From Chrysochromulina parva (taxonomy: Eukaryota > Haptophyta > Prymnesiales > Chrysochromulinaceae), in contig PJAB01001104.1 in assembly GCA_002887195.1 (NCBI GenBank), positions 1-17,249 of the forward strand: a DNA stretch of 17,249 bases. The letters are read 5' to 3'. Made by a program: the position numbers and the translations under genes. Of the stretch, positions 1-7,250 are shown in pieces. Within the stretch, counting starts at the first letter, position 1. Each line of letters starts with the position of its first letter. The notes beneath the pieces are model-generated. The model was not told the DNA's origin and searched no databases. It saw nothing but the letters and a program-made list of their open reading frames with translations.

Positions 1-141
1 ACAGGCCAGGCCTCAACTGAGACACATGCAGGCAGAGAGCTGAGAAACAGCCTATAAGAGAAGATCGGCGAGACCCAAATATGAACTCGGGAGGGAGCGC
101 GCCCGCCGACATGGGCGGTGGAACCCCCAGATGGGCGCGCC

Positions 142-177
142 AGGGGGCAGCCATTAGAGGTTTAATAGCCGCCCCCT
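142..177 (-). repeat. 15-bp hairpin, perfect with G-U pairs if read from the minus strand
   Basis: The arms 142-156 (AGGGGGCAGCCATTA) and 163-177 (TAATAGCCGCCCCCT) pair over 15 positions with a 6-nt loop. Read as plus-strand RNA there are two A-C mismatches. Read as minus-strand RNA both become G-U wobbles, so the stem is uninterrupted. This asymmetry suggests an RNA made from the minus strand, if any is made. No gene is recognised beside it and no function is assigned. Confidence 0.55.
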
Positions 178-369
178 GAAGAGACGCTGGCTCCTGTCGG
201 TATGTACACACGTAAGCGGCACGACCGTGAATACAATACAGGCCAGAGAGACACAGGTGGACTTCACAGACAACTTCACAGACCCCCTCCTCACCCCCAA
301 ACCCTCCTCCCCCGCCAAGATGCACAGGAGCAGGTGTTTCTGATGGCATCAATCCGCCAATATGGCATT

Positions 370-664
370 ACCGACTCCCCCGGTGTTTTTGAATCGGTCC
401 CGTCTGTGTCCCGTGTGTGTCCCGTGTGTGTCCCGGCTCCCCCCTGGATGGCAACTTAACGTGAACGTCTGAACGGTTTAACGGTGTCTTTGAACCGGAA
501 CGTGAGGTGCTTCGTCGGTGTGATCCGTGTGCCCTTGTGCGCCCGCGTGTCCCGCGTGTGTTCCGTGTGTGACCCGGCTCCCCCCGGTGAACGCGTTCAG
601 TACCGGTACAGTACCGGTACGTCCCGTGTGTGTCCCGGCTCCCCCGGTGTCTTTTTACCGGTAC
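370..664 (+). repeat. Degenerate tract of a short repeat (copies A and B)
   Basis: Three imperfect copies of a foldback core occur at 380-397, 480-497 and 644-661; the best is CCGGTGTCTTTTTACCGG. Between them are iterations of GTCCCGTGTGT and the string GTCCCGGCTCCCCC, at about 395-435, 541-585 and 621-645. The most complete unit (600-664) starts with two GTACCGGTAC palindromes and ends with a third. Closely matching units occur at 1782-1840 and 10608-10651, always in this orientation. The tract ends about 140 bp before the ATG of the TIR-like gene at 808. Confidence 0.75.
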
Positions 665-807
665 GTCGCTCGCTATTCGAGTCGGAAGCTCGGAAGTTCA
701 TGTGGGTCCTGCACTCCTGTGCACCGCATGGCCCTGCCCCCGCACAGCTTGCGCGTGGCGTAACTTGCCAATCTGCATTCTCGCAATAACCGCAGGCAGA
801 TGAGAGC

Positions 808-1206
808 ATGACCCTTATTACCTTCTCATACAAGCAGACCTCCGGCGCCGGAGGCAACCCTCTGGTGGCTCGCGTTAAAACGGGTCTCGAGCGACAGGGC
901 ATCAAAGTCGAGATGCGCCATGGTTCCGCCAACGGGAAGTTCGTGCATGTTGATTGCACCCAGGCGAAGGGCACCCACAGCGCCAACTACCAAGAGTGGT
1001 TTCTGTACTGGAAAGACATGGCAGAGACATCCGACCTCGTCGTGCTCTTCGACTCGGAAGATCAAGGCTACTTCCAATCGGATGGATGCCAGATGGAGGA
1101 GCGCTACGCGAAGGCGCATTGCAAGTACTGCAGCATGGGCAAGTACATCGACCAGGGAGAAGACGCAGAGCAAATCGCTGAACGAATCTTCAATAAGCTC
1201 AAATAA
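808..1206 (+). CDS. Small TIR-domain-like protein
   Basis: This 132-residue protein starts at a true ATG (808) and ends in KLK. It resembles a minimal TIR fold. An N-terminal beta strand with an aromatic-Ser-Tyr pattern (LITFSYK, 3-9) is followed by a helix and a GIKVEM strand (31-36). Trp68 then precedes SDLVVLFDS (75-83). Next comes Tyr88 and the segment SDGCQMEE (91-98), in which Cys94 and Glu97 sit where TIR domains carry their conserved Cys and the Glu used by NAD-cleaving members. The C-terminal helix EQIAERIFNKL closes the domain. No other domain is present, whereas eukaryotic TIRs usually sit in larger receptors or adaptors; an upstream exon could be missing. TIR domains act in innate signalling or NAD hydrolysis. 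Assignment rests on motif resemblance only; a related flavodoxin-like fold is possible. The coding frame itself is fairly secure. Confidence 0.55.
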   Translation: MTLITFSYKQTSGAGGNPLVARVKTGLERQGIKVEMRHGSANGKFVHVDCTQAKGTHSANYQEWFLYWKDMAETSDLVVLFDSEDQGYFQSDGCQMEERYAKAHCKYCSMGKYIDQGEDAEQIAERIFNKLK

Positions 1207-1715
1207 GCTTCATTAAGCGCTGGGAGCTCATCGTTCGGCCAGGAATCCAAGAGAGCCGTGCGGTCTCGGGACAGCTCCACAGACCTCAGAGCCCCAGATG
1301 CACCCGAATTGTCAGCTTGCGGCAGTTCATCTATAGATGAGCTTCGACTGGCAAGGTGACAGAAGCTGACAGGAGCGTTCGCCTTGGGCGCGTTCGCGGA
1401 CAGGAGGACGGCGACGTGCCGCTAACGTGCCGCGGCAGGGCCAACGGGGCCGGGCCGGAATTGGCCGGAACAGTGAGACATGGCCGCGGACACGACATCC
1501 GCGGACTGTTGTGTGTTTACCCGGTATCATTGCATCCTATAGTACCGGTATGCATCGTCCGGATCCGCCGCTGCGAACTTCGGAGCGATTTCGGATTTGC
1601 GACACTTATGTCGTCTCGGACGCGGAGATGACCAGATGAGTCACAGTACTTGTACAGCACAGAGCGCCGCACGCACACCACGGCCAATTGACCACGACTG
1701 GGTCGAAAATCGTAT
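1207..1715. other. Intergenic spacer without a convincing gene
   Basis: Open frames here are short and show no recognisable domain. The stretch holds the left arm of the inverted repeat (1484-1515) and an isolated TACCGGTA palindrome at 1543-1550. It presumably contains the 3' UTR of the TIR-like gene and the promoter of the ORF at 1716. Confidence 0.5.
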
Positions 1716-1928
1716 ATGACGTTAACCGCGGTACTTGTAGGCGTCGCCGACGGTTACGCCGACGGTGCCGGTAAGGATACTGTACCGGTCGTGTGTGTCC
1801 CGGCTCCCCCGGTGTCTTTTTACCGGTACCGGTACCGGTCGTTTCATTCGTCGTCGCAAAAAGTTCGAAGCGTCGCAAAAGTGATGTGCGCATCCGCACG
1901 CAACAGTCCGCGGACGTTGCGTCCGCGG
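1484..1928. repeat. Pair of 32-bp imperfect inverted repeats enclosing about 380 bp
   Basis: The arm at 1484-1515 and the reverse complement of the arm at 1897-1928 agree at 28 of 32 positions, including a 14-bp perfect block (TCCGCGGACTGTTG at 1498-1511 against 1901-1914). The enclosed segment carries repeat copy C (1782-1840). I see no target-site duplication at the outer edges and no transposase. It could be a small non-autonomous element, a decayed one, or a pair of CCGCGGAC-rich sites. A further partial copy of the CCGCGGACGAG string lies near 2283. Confidence 0.45.
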
Positions 1929-2621
1929 ACGAGCTCGTCTAGTGACTCGTCCAGGCAGGTTGCGCATTGGCTCCAGCTCGGTACTGGCAAGGACGGCGTC
2001 CTAGAATCGTCAGCGTGGATGTCGCGTTCATCACTACACGACAGCCAATGGGTGGCAGGTCCTGCCCGCCGCTCACCATTTGGGGGCAGCATTGCCTACC
2101 GCAGCCAAATTATACCGCAGCAGCAACTGCGCCCAGCCACAGCCCCCGCGAGCCAGTACCGCGCCGAAGACCGCCAGACGTTTGCAAGCTCTACCTCGAG
2201 TCTCTCATCTAGTGTCCACGAGATGGTACTCAGCCTACACGATCAGCACCTGGCGCGCGAGCGGGCTCGATTCTTCCCGCAGCCGCGGACGAGTTCATCA
2301 AATGAGTCGCCCACGCGGATTGTGAACTGGCTGCAGCCCAGTGATGACGTAGAATTCACATCCACAAGCAAGACAAATATGCTGACGTCGTCTTCAAAGT
2401 CAGCTTCTTTGTCATCTACCATGTCATCTAAGCTATCGACGAGAGAGAGGCGACTCGAACCCCTGTGCGAGCCGACATCATTGCATGACCCGATCTCCCG
2501 CTCGTCACGCGCGACGGCGCTGCAGATCGATCTACTCTCAAGACGTCGGTACGCTGCCCGCCTCGGGAAAACACGCGAAGCATCATTTAACTTCCGCTCC
2601 TCATTTCCACAATTTAATTGA
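1716..2621 (+). CDS. Hypothetical Ser/Thr/Arg-rich protein
   Basis: This is a 301-codon open frame from ATG 1716; a second in-frame ATG at 1884 may be the real start. I do not recognise a family. The product is rich in Ser, Thr and Arg with no membrane segment. It has an internal imperfect repeat, PRTSSSSDSS (about 69-78) and PRTSSSNESP (about 189-198), each followed eight residues later by WLQ. The first 40 codons translate repeat copy C, so a start at 1884 is more economical. Composition is less GC-rich than the neighbours, which makes a frame of this length less likely by chance. However, an antisense frame with aligned third positions is also open over long parts (see findings), so strand is not certain. 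The gene is convergent with the isomerase. Confidence 0.4.
   Translation: MTLTAVLVGVADGYADGAGKDTVPVVCVPAPPVSFYRYRYRSFHSSSQKVRSVAKVMCASARNSPRTLRPRTSSSSDSSRQVAHWLQLGTGKDGVLESSAWMSRSSLHDSQWVAGPARRSPFGGSIAYRSQIIPQQQLRPATAPASQYRAEDRQTFASSTSSLSSSVHEMVLSLHDQHLARERARFFPQPRTSSSNESPTRIVNWLQPSDDVEFTSTSKTNMLTSSSKSASLSSTMSSKLSTRERRLEPLCEPTSLHDPISRSSRATALQIDLLSRRRYAARLGKTREASFNFRSSFPQFN
1782..1840 (+). repeat. Short repeat, copy C
   Basis: It begins with TACCGGT (1783), continues with GTGTGTCCCGGCTCCC, then the foldback core CCGGTGTCTTTTTACCGG (1809-1826), and ends in overlapping TACCGG units up to 1840. It is nearly identical to the unit at 600-664 and has the same orientation. It lies 44 bp before the ATG at 1884, or inside the ORF if ATG 1716 is used. 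Confidence 0.8.
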
Positions 2622-3192
2622 TCAAGGGTCGGGAGGTACGCATTGTGCTGTTTTTAGCTGGTAAGATACAGCAGCTGGTTTTGTTGAGTGTGTGGGTACG
2701 CATACGCCGCGCCGGTCGACGATCTGGATCGACTGCAGTCGCGGTCGTCCGGGCGTGTGTACCTACTGTGTGCGGTGCGGTTCGGCCCGGCGGCCCGCGG
2801 CCGCGCGCGCGGCCCGCGCCGCGCCCCCGCCCCCCGGCGCCCGGGCCGGCCGCCGCCCGCGCGCGAGCGACGAAATTGTCCTAAACTCTGTCGGGATTTT
2901 CTGGCCCGGCGCTGCCGCATCAGAATGCATGTGATCCGCAGCCCCCGGCTGTGCCCGTGACTCTCTAACCGACTCGCCATCCCGGTCCCCCCAAGGCAGA
3001 CCGACTCACCCTCGCGAGTCGCCGCGACGTCTCCCACTCTGACTCTCCCTCCCAGCAGAGCCTCGGCGAACGGACACTCGAATGGACACACGGACGCGGG
3101 CACGGAGTCGTGCCAGTGGCGCGACACACAATCGACAAGCAAGCCGTTGCGCCAACGAGCATACTGCCCCTGGCATTTCACACGATAACGTA
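2622..3192. other. Convergent spacer with a GC-extreme patch
   Basis: The spacer lies between the 3' ends of the ORF at 1716 and the isomerase. Positions 2780-2875 are almost pure G+C, made of GCGGCC, GCGCGC and CCCCGCC strings with several short palindromes. A minus-strand frame of about 190 codons crosses the patch, but its Arg/Gly/Pro/Ala composition simply mirrors the GC run and it overlaps the isomerase end, so I do not call it a gene. Confidence 0.5.
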
Positions 3193-4116
3193 TCAGCGGC
3201 TTGGTGCGATGTCTGCTGGCTTCCAAAGCGGCAATGTCACCTTGGCCAACCAGAAGAAAGTGGCGAGTTGGCTCTTCTTGCGCTTCACATTGAAGGCCTC
3301 CATGGCACTCAAGAACTTTGCGGAGACGAAGGCGTTGGCGAGCGTCGCCGACTCCTGAGCGTTGACCTTCGAGAGCCGCGCGTGCTCCGCGGCATCAAAG
3401 CGCCGCTTGCCTCCAGCAGCAATGCGCTCGCGCACCACCTCGACCGCACGAGCCACGAGCGCGTTGGCGTCGCCAGGCACGACCTCGTCGATGAGTCCAG
3501 ACTTGAACGCCTCGTTTGCCGTGGGGATCCAGTTCTCGGGCCCAAGCATACGCTGCGCGTTCGTCTGACCCATGCGCTCCGGCCAGGTGACGGATGAGCA
3601 TCCCTCAGGCGGCACGCCCAGCTTGGCGAAGGGCAGCGAGAACGTGGCCGCTTCGTTGGCGAGCACGCGGTCCATGAGGATCGTCGACGTGACCGCTGCG
3701 CCAATGGCGGGGCCGTTGACGGCAGCAACGATCGGCTTGGGAAAGTCGAGGAAGAGCCCGAAGCACTTCTCGTTTTGGTCACGAATCTGCTTCACGAGCT
3801 TGGCAGGCGCCATGGGCTGAATCAGCGAGGACAAATCGACGCCTGCTGAGTAGTACTTGCCCGAGCCCGTGACGACCACGCCTTTGACGGCGTCATCCTT
3901 CGCGGCGCGCGTGAGCTCCTCCGCCGTCTGCTTCAAGAGTGGCATAGTCCACGCATTCAGCTTGCTCTCATTTGCGAAGCGTATTGTGAGCACGCCGCCC
4001 GGGAGCATCGCTGTCTCGATCAGCGGCTTCTTGTCCGTGGCAGTGCTCAGTCGTCTTAAGAGCAGCGCACCACCGCGCTGAGAGGTTGTCGCGAGCCGGA
4101 AGGGGACGCCCCGCAT
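3193..4116 (-). CDS. ECI2: Delta3,Delta2-enoyl-CoA isomerase (ECI2-like), mitochondrial
   Basis: This crotonase-superfamily enzyme shifts cis- or trans-3 double bonds to trans-2-enoyl-CoA so that unsaturated fatty acids can enter beta-oxidation. I chose ATG 4116 (307 residues); the frame extends 11 codons upstream, but only to a TTG. Residues 1-25 are Arg-rich, lack acidic residues and end in RRLST, a typical mitochondrial presequence. The crotonase core follows: NESKLNAWT (about 49-57), the oxyanion-hole segment SAGVDLS (90-96), NGPAIGAA (134-141) and PPEGCSS (169-175). The last motif is characteristic of the ECI2/Eci1 group, and its Glu171 matches the catalytic Glu. There is no C-terminal peroxisomal SKL-type signal (it ends PSR) and no acyl-CoA-binding domain, unlike animal ECI2. 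No intron is needed. It is divergent from the ORF at 4137. Enoyl-CoA hydratase is the alternative, but the single-Glu PEGCSS pattern favours isomerase. Confidence 0.9.
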   Translation of the reverse strand: MRGVPFRLATTSQRGGALLLRRLSTATDKKPLIETAMLPGGVLTIRFANESKLNAWTMPLLKQTAEELTRAAKDDAVKGVVVTGSGKYYSAGVDLSSLIQPMAPAKLVKQIRDQNEKCFGLFLDFPKPIVAAVNGPAIGAAVTSTILMDRVLANEAATFSLPFAKLGVPPEGCSSVTWPERMGQTNAQRMLGPENWIPTANEAFKSGLIDEVVPGDANALVARAVEVVRERIAAGGKRRFDAAEHARLSKVNAQESATLANAFVSAKFLSAMEAFNVKRKKSQLATFFWLAKVTLPLWKPADIAPSR

Positions 4117-4136
4117 TTCTGCAATCAAGAAAAGTG

Positions 4137-6023
4137 ATGACGTTCTCAATTGCGGTGCGGACTTCGTTGGCGCTCTTTGTCCCGCGCCGGTCTACCGACT
4201 CCGCTGGCCTCGCGAAAAGGATGGCTTACCCGCCGCCGCCGCGATCCAATTCGATCCGCCTCGTCGTTTCGGAGAGTGTGTGCTGGCCAGCGTGGGCAAC
4301 TGTGGAGCTGCCTAGCTCGCCAAAGAGCGTCAAGTCGGGAGGACCTCGCAAGGGAATGCAGTCGCTCATCATGCCGTCGTTGGTCACACGGCCGCCGATG
4401 CATTGGCAGAATGAGGCCTCTCCGCACACTCCGCCCATTGGGCTCGCTGCCGGATCACACAAGGGCCCGCGCCAGCCGCCGCCGCCTCCGCCACCACCGC
4501 CGCCGCCGGCCAGCCAGCTGCCCAACCACAGGATCCGACCAATGCCTCGGCCGGAAGGTGGTTTTGTCGGATCTCCGACGCTTCGGCCGACGCCGCTGAC
4601 GGCATGCACGTCCGCTCTGATGCGCGAGTGCCCATCGCCTGCTCGTCCTGGCATCTCGCCTCCGTCGAGCGGCTTGGCCCCGCCCAAGGTTGCGCCCCGC
4701 CTCCTTGGTGCCACTGCGCCGGCGGACGCGCCGCCGCGCGAGCTCGGATCATATGATCTCGCCCTGCCGCCCACGCTCACGGATGCGGGCACTACGTGTG
4801 GCACGAAGGACATCAATCCGAGCATCAACCTCGCCAACTGCCGCTTACTGCTCGAGGCGGACTCGTCGGTGACCGCGAGTTCGGAGTCGGCAGTGGACGG
4901 GGCCGCACTTGCCCTCGTCGCCTTTTCCGCACAGGGCTGGCACGCGGAAGGCGCGGCCGTGGCCGGGGACGCCGCCGAAAGCGCCGTGACGTGCGTGCTT
5001 CCCGCCGCGGGCGCCTTCGGACCCCTAGCGCCCGTGACGGCGCTCGGCCTCAAGCGCACACGGGAGCAGCGCTCCCCGTTGAAGAGCGCCGTGCCGGGCG
5101 AGCAGCCGATGGCCGATGGAGACGCTTGTTCGGTTGGCTTCGACGCCGCCGAGGGCGTCGTCGAGGGCGGCTTCGAGGGCGACCGTGCCTACGTCGCTGA
5201 TCAGGCAGCTGGCGCTCGGAACGGCGCTCGCGAGCAGTGGCCGTATGCGTCCCGTGTACGCGCCCTGTCCGATGGGGCACCGAGCGCCGTTGCGAGCGCC
5301 GTCTCGGGCGCCAAACGCGGGACGTCCGTCTCGACGCTGCAGGTGCTCGCGGGGCGGGTGGCGGCACCTCGGGCCGGCCCAGGGCTGCCTGCACGCGCAC
5401 GACAGCACGACAGCACACCCACCACATGCTTCTTCACACGCCTTGGCCGTGATCAACGCATCGCATTTGCGTTCCACAACGCGTCGCCAGCCGCGCCGCG
5501 CCAGCCGCCCCCGCCGCCGACGCAGCGGCAGCGCCTTCGGCATCTGGCGGGCAAGGCCGCCGGCAGGATTGCGGTCGCCGACCCTCTGGACGCGTCGAAG
5601 CTCACCATCACCCCATGCGTCGGTCCTCCTTCGCGTGTGCTCGCGTCTGCTGGCCTCGTTCTCGAGCCGACCCTGGACGTGGCCGCTCGCCTGACCGCGG
5701 TGCTGGGTGGCGAGGGGGCGCTGGCCGGCAAGGGCGCCATATCGGCCGTGGGCCCGCGGACTGAATCGCCAGTGGGCCCACTGCCGATCGGCCTGCCGGT
5801 GAGCAGCGGCAACAACCATTGCCGAAGCAGCAGCTCTGAGGAGGGTGAGGAGGGTGCTTCGCTCGCAGGCAGCTCGCTCCCCTCACCCGTGGACGTGTCG
5901 CCTGTGGGGATCCTTCCAGGGGGCTTTCCTTCGCTCAGCTTTGGATCGTGCCTCACGGACTCGCGCTCGGCTTCGGCCGCTTCGAACGCCCCGACCATCG
6001 TCGCCGCCATGGACGATGAGTAG
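4137..6023 (+). CDS. Hypothetical Ala/Pro/Ser-rich protein
   Basis: This frame stays open for 628 codons from ATG 4137. ATG 4221 is an alternative that leaves a more reasonable 104 bp between it and the divergent isomerase ATG. I recognise no domain. Visible features are a run of 11 prolines encoded near 4475-4510, a second Pro cluster near 5505, an acidic Ser-rich segment SSSSEEGEEG near 5830 and an acidic end (MDDE). There is no clear signal peptide or membrane helix. Sampled codons have mostly G or C at position three, G-rich first positions and few G at position two, which supports plus-strand coding. The antisense frame with aligned third positions is also open over 4226-5059 and 5453-6265, so a spliced minus-strand gene cannot be excluded. 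The product is probably largely disordered. Confidence 0.5.
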   Translation: MTFSIAVRTSLALFVPRRSTDSAGLAKRMAYPPPPRSNSIRLVVSESVCWPAWATVELPSSPKSVKSGGPRKGMQSLIMPSLVTRPPMHWQNEASPHTPPIGLAAGSHKGPRQPPPPPPPPPPPASQLPNHRIRPMPRPEGGFVGSPTLRPTPLTACTSALMRECPSPARPGISPPSSGLAPPKVAPRLLGATAPADAPPRELGSYDLALPPTLTDAGTTCGTKDINPSINLANCRLLLEADSSVTASSESAVDGAALALVAFSAQGWHAEGAAVAGDAAESAVTCVLPAAGAFGPLAPVTALGLKRTREQRSPLKSAVPGEQPMADGDACSVGFDAAEGVVEGGFEGDRAYVADQAAGARNGAREQWPYASRVRALSDGAPSAVASAVSGAKRGTSVSTLQVLAGRVAAPRAGPGLPARARQHDSTPTTCFFTRLGRDQRIAFAFHNASPAAPRQPPPPPTQRQRLRHLAGKAAGRIAVADPLDASKLTITPCVGPPSRVLASAGLVLEPTLDVAARLTAVLGGEGALAGKGAISAVGPRTESPVGPLPIGLPVSSGNNHCRSSSSEEGEEGASLAGSSLPSPVDVSPVGILPGGFPSLSFGSCLTDSRSASAASNAPTIVAAMDDE

Positions 6024-7250
6024 GAGACCCCTCCATTTTCCCACACCCTGCCCCCGCCCCCCTGGGCCTGCGACGGGTGGACGCAGCAGGCCGCCACGAC
6101 GCGTGTGGGGTGCAAGGAGGGGCACGGGCGCAAGCGGGTGACACGCAGACGGCAGATGGGCGCACGGAAGATGGAAGGATGGACTAAGGATGGACGGGAG
6201 GTGGCGAGCGAAGGACGTAACGAGCGCCACGGTGAGGCATCCGGCGGCTCAGGGATGGCAGTCAACGAGCGCCACGGCGAGGCATCGGCGGCTCAGGGAT
6301 GGCAGTTCACCCCACTAGCCACGGATGACAGGGCAACAGACGCTCGCGCTCGGCGGCCCCTTGGAGGGAGCTGCCTGTGCCAGCACGCGAGGAAGCAGAA
6401 TATGCAATATCACTCCATATGGGTCGACACGTAACAAGAACGAAAGAACGAAGGAGGGAGGGTGGAGCACTGGAGTTGGCAAGGCGTGGAGCTGAGGGCG
6501 CGGGCTCCAGGATGTTGGAATGACGGAATTATGTATTGGCGATTGAGTATTGTAGCCGTTGCGAGCTTGCGACGTACCACGCCGTACCAACGTAAATGGC
6601 GGGGTACCCGAGGACGGTGATCTGTGTCGTTTCGCAGTGCGACCGCGGTACCGGGTGCAGGGGTGCTGTGCGACACGATGCACAGTGACCAGTCGGTAGG
6701 GTTCTGACTTCTGCGATTAGTAGAAGCAAATTTGGATCCCCTCCAGCTCCACACGCACGCCGACCCGCGGCGCGCGCGCGCCCCCGGCCGCGGCCCCCCG
6801 CGGCCGGTCGCCCCCCGCCGCGCCGACACGACGCCGCGACACTTCCGTACACGACAACCGCAGTCCCAGTCGTCGTCCCAGTCGCTCCGCACGGCAACAC
6901 GATCGCGCGCCGGCCGCCGCGTGCGGCACTGGCCCGTCGTTGATTGCCGATCGAACAATCCCGCCCAGTAGTAGTGAGTAGAGCAGTATCTTAACGTAAG
7001 CACGGCACGATAAGCAATATCTTCGATCTAAGCAAAGTATCGGGCCATGCATCGGGCAGCGAGCGGCAGGGAATCACCCCACCCGACAGAATATTTTAGG
7101 TCAGCTATGAGAAACAATTCGGACTTGACTTGAATTGAATTCCCTCTCGTCCCTCGACGTACGATGGTACTAAGTATACACCGAAAAGCGGGCGAGGGCA
7201 GCCCGTGTTACGTGCCGCGTCGTGTGTGTGTGCCTGAGATCGATTAGTTC
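6024..7250. other. Convergent spacer with a GC-extreme patch
   Basis: No gene is supported over these 1.2 kb; frames on both strands are short, overlapping and low in complexity. The spacer contains the 44-bp tandem pair at 6217-6304 and a GC-extreme patch at about 6760-6840. Inside the patch CCGGCCGCGG (6784-6793) and CCGCGGCCGG (6798-6807) form a perfect 10-bp hairpin with a CCCC loop. The AT-richer end (6960-7250) is presumably the 3' UTR of the Gaa1-ADA gene. Confidence 0.5.
6217..6304. repeat. Two tandem copies of a 44-bp unit
   Basis: Units 6217-6260 and 6261-6304 are nearly identical, each containing AACGAGCGCCACGG and GGCGGCTCAGGGATGGCA. They differ by two or three substitutions and a one-base shift. 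They lie about 200 bp downstream of the stop at 6023, in non-coding sequence. Confidence 0.85.

Larger units (their letters stand above)
1..807. other. Leading non-genic stretch
   Basis: No convincing coding region is seen. The open frames here are short, mutually overlapping and dominated by translation of the GTGTGTCCC repeat tract at 370-664. The stretch holds the hairpin at 142-177, several TACCGGTA palindromes near 600-664, and the presumed 5' flank of the TIR-like gene that begins at 808. A gene entering from the left edge cannot be excluded. Confidence 0.5.

Noticed and set aside
2448..2466. T-arm-like string on the minus strand (AGGGGTTCGAGTCGCCT), suggesting a tRNA gene
   Set aside because: The T stem has a G-G mismatch, no 5' acceptor strand pairs with the CTCTCTC that follows, and no D-arm or anticodon arm fits at the right spacing.
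2654..3226. 190-codon minus-strand frame across the GC-extreme patch
   Set aside because: It overlaps the 3' end of the isomerase gene, has Arg/Gly/Pro composition dictated by GC, and shows no domain.
4226..6265. Long minus-strand frames (4226-5059, 5025-5819, 5453-6265) opposite the hypothetical ORF
   Set aside because: They are broken into pieces, two of the three start at non-ATG codons or lack a plausible start context, and sampled codon-position composition fits the plus strand better. Not fully excluded.
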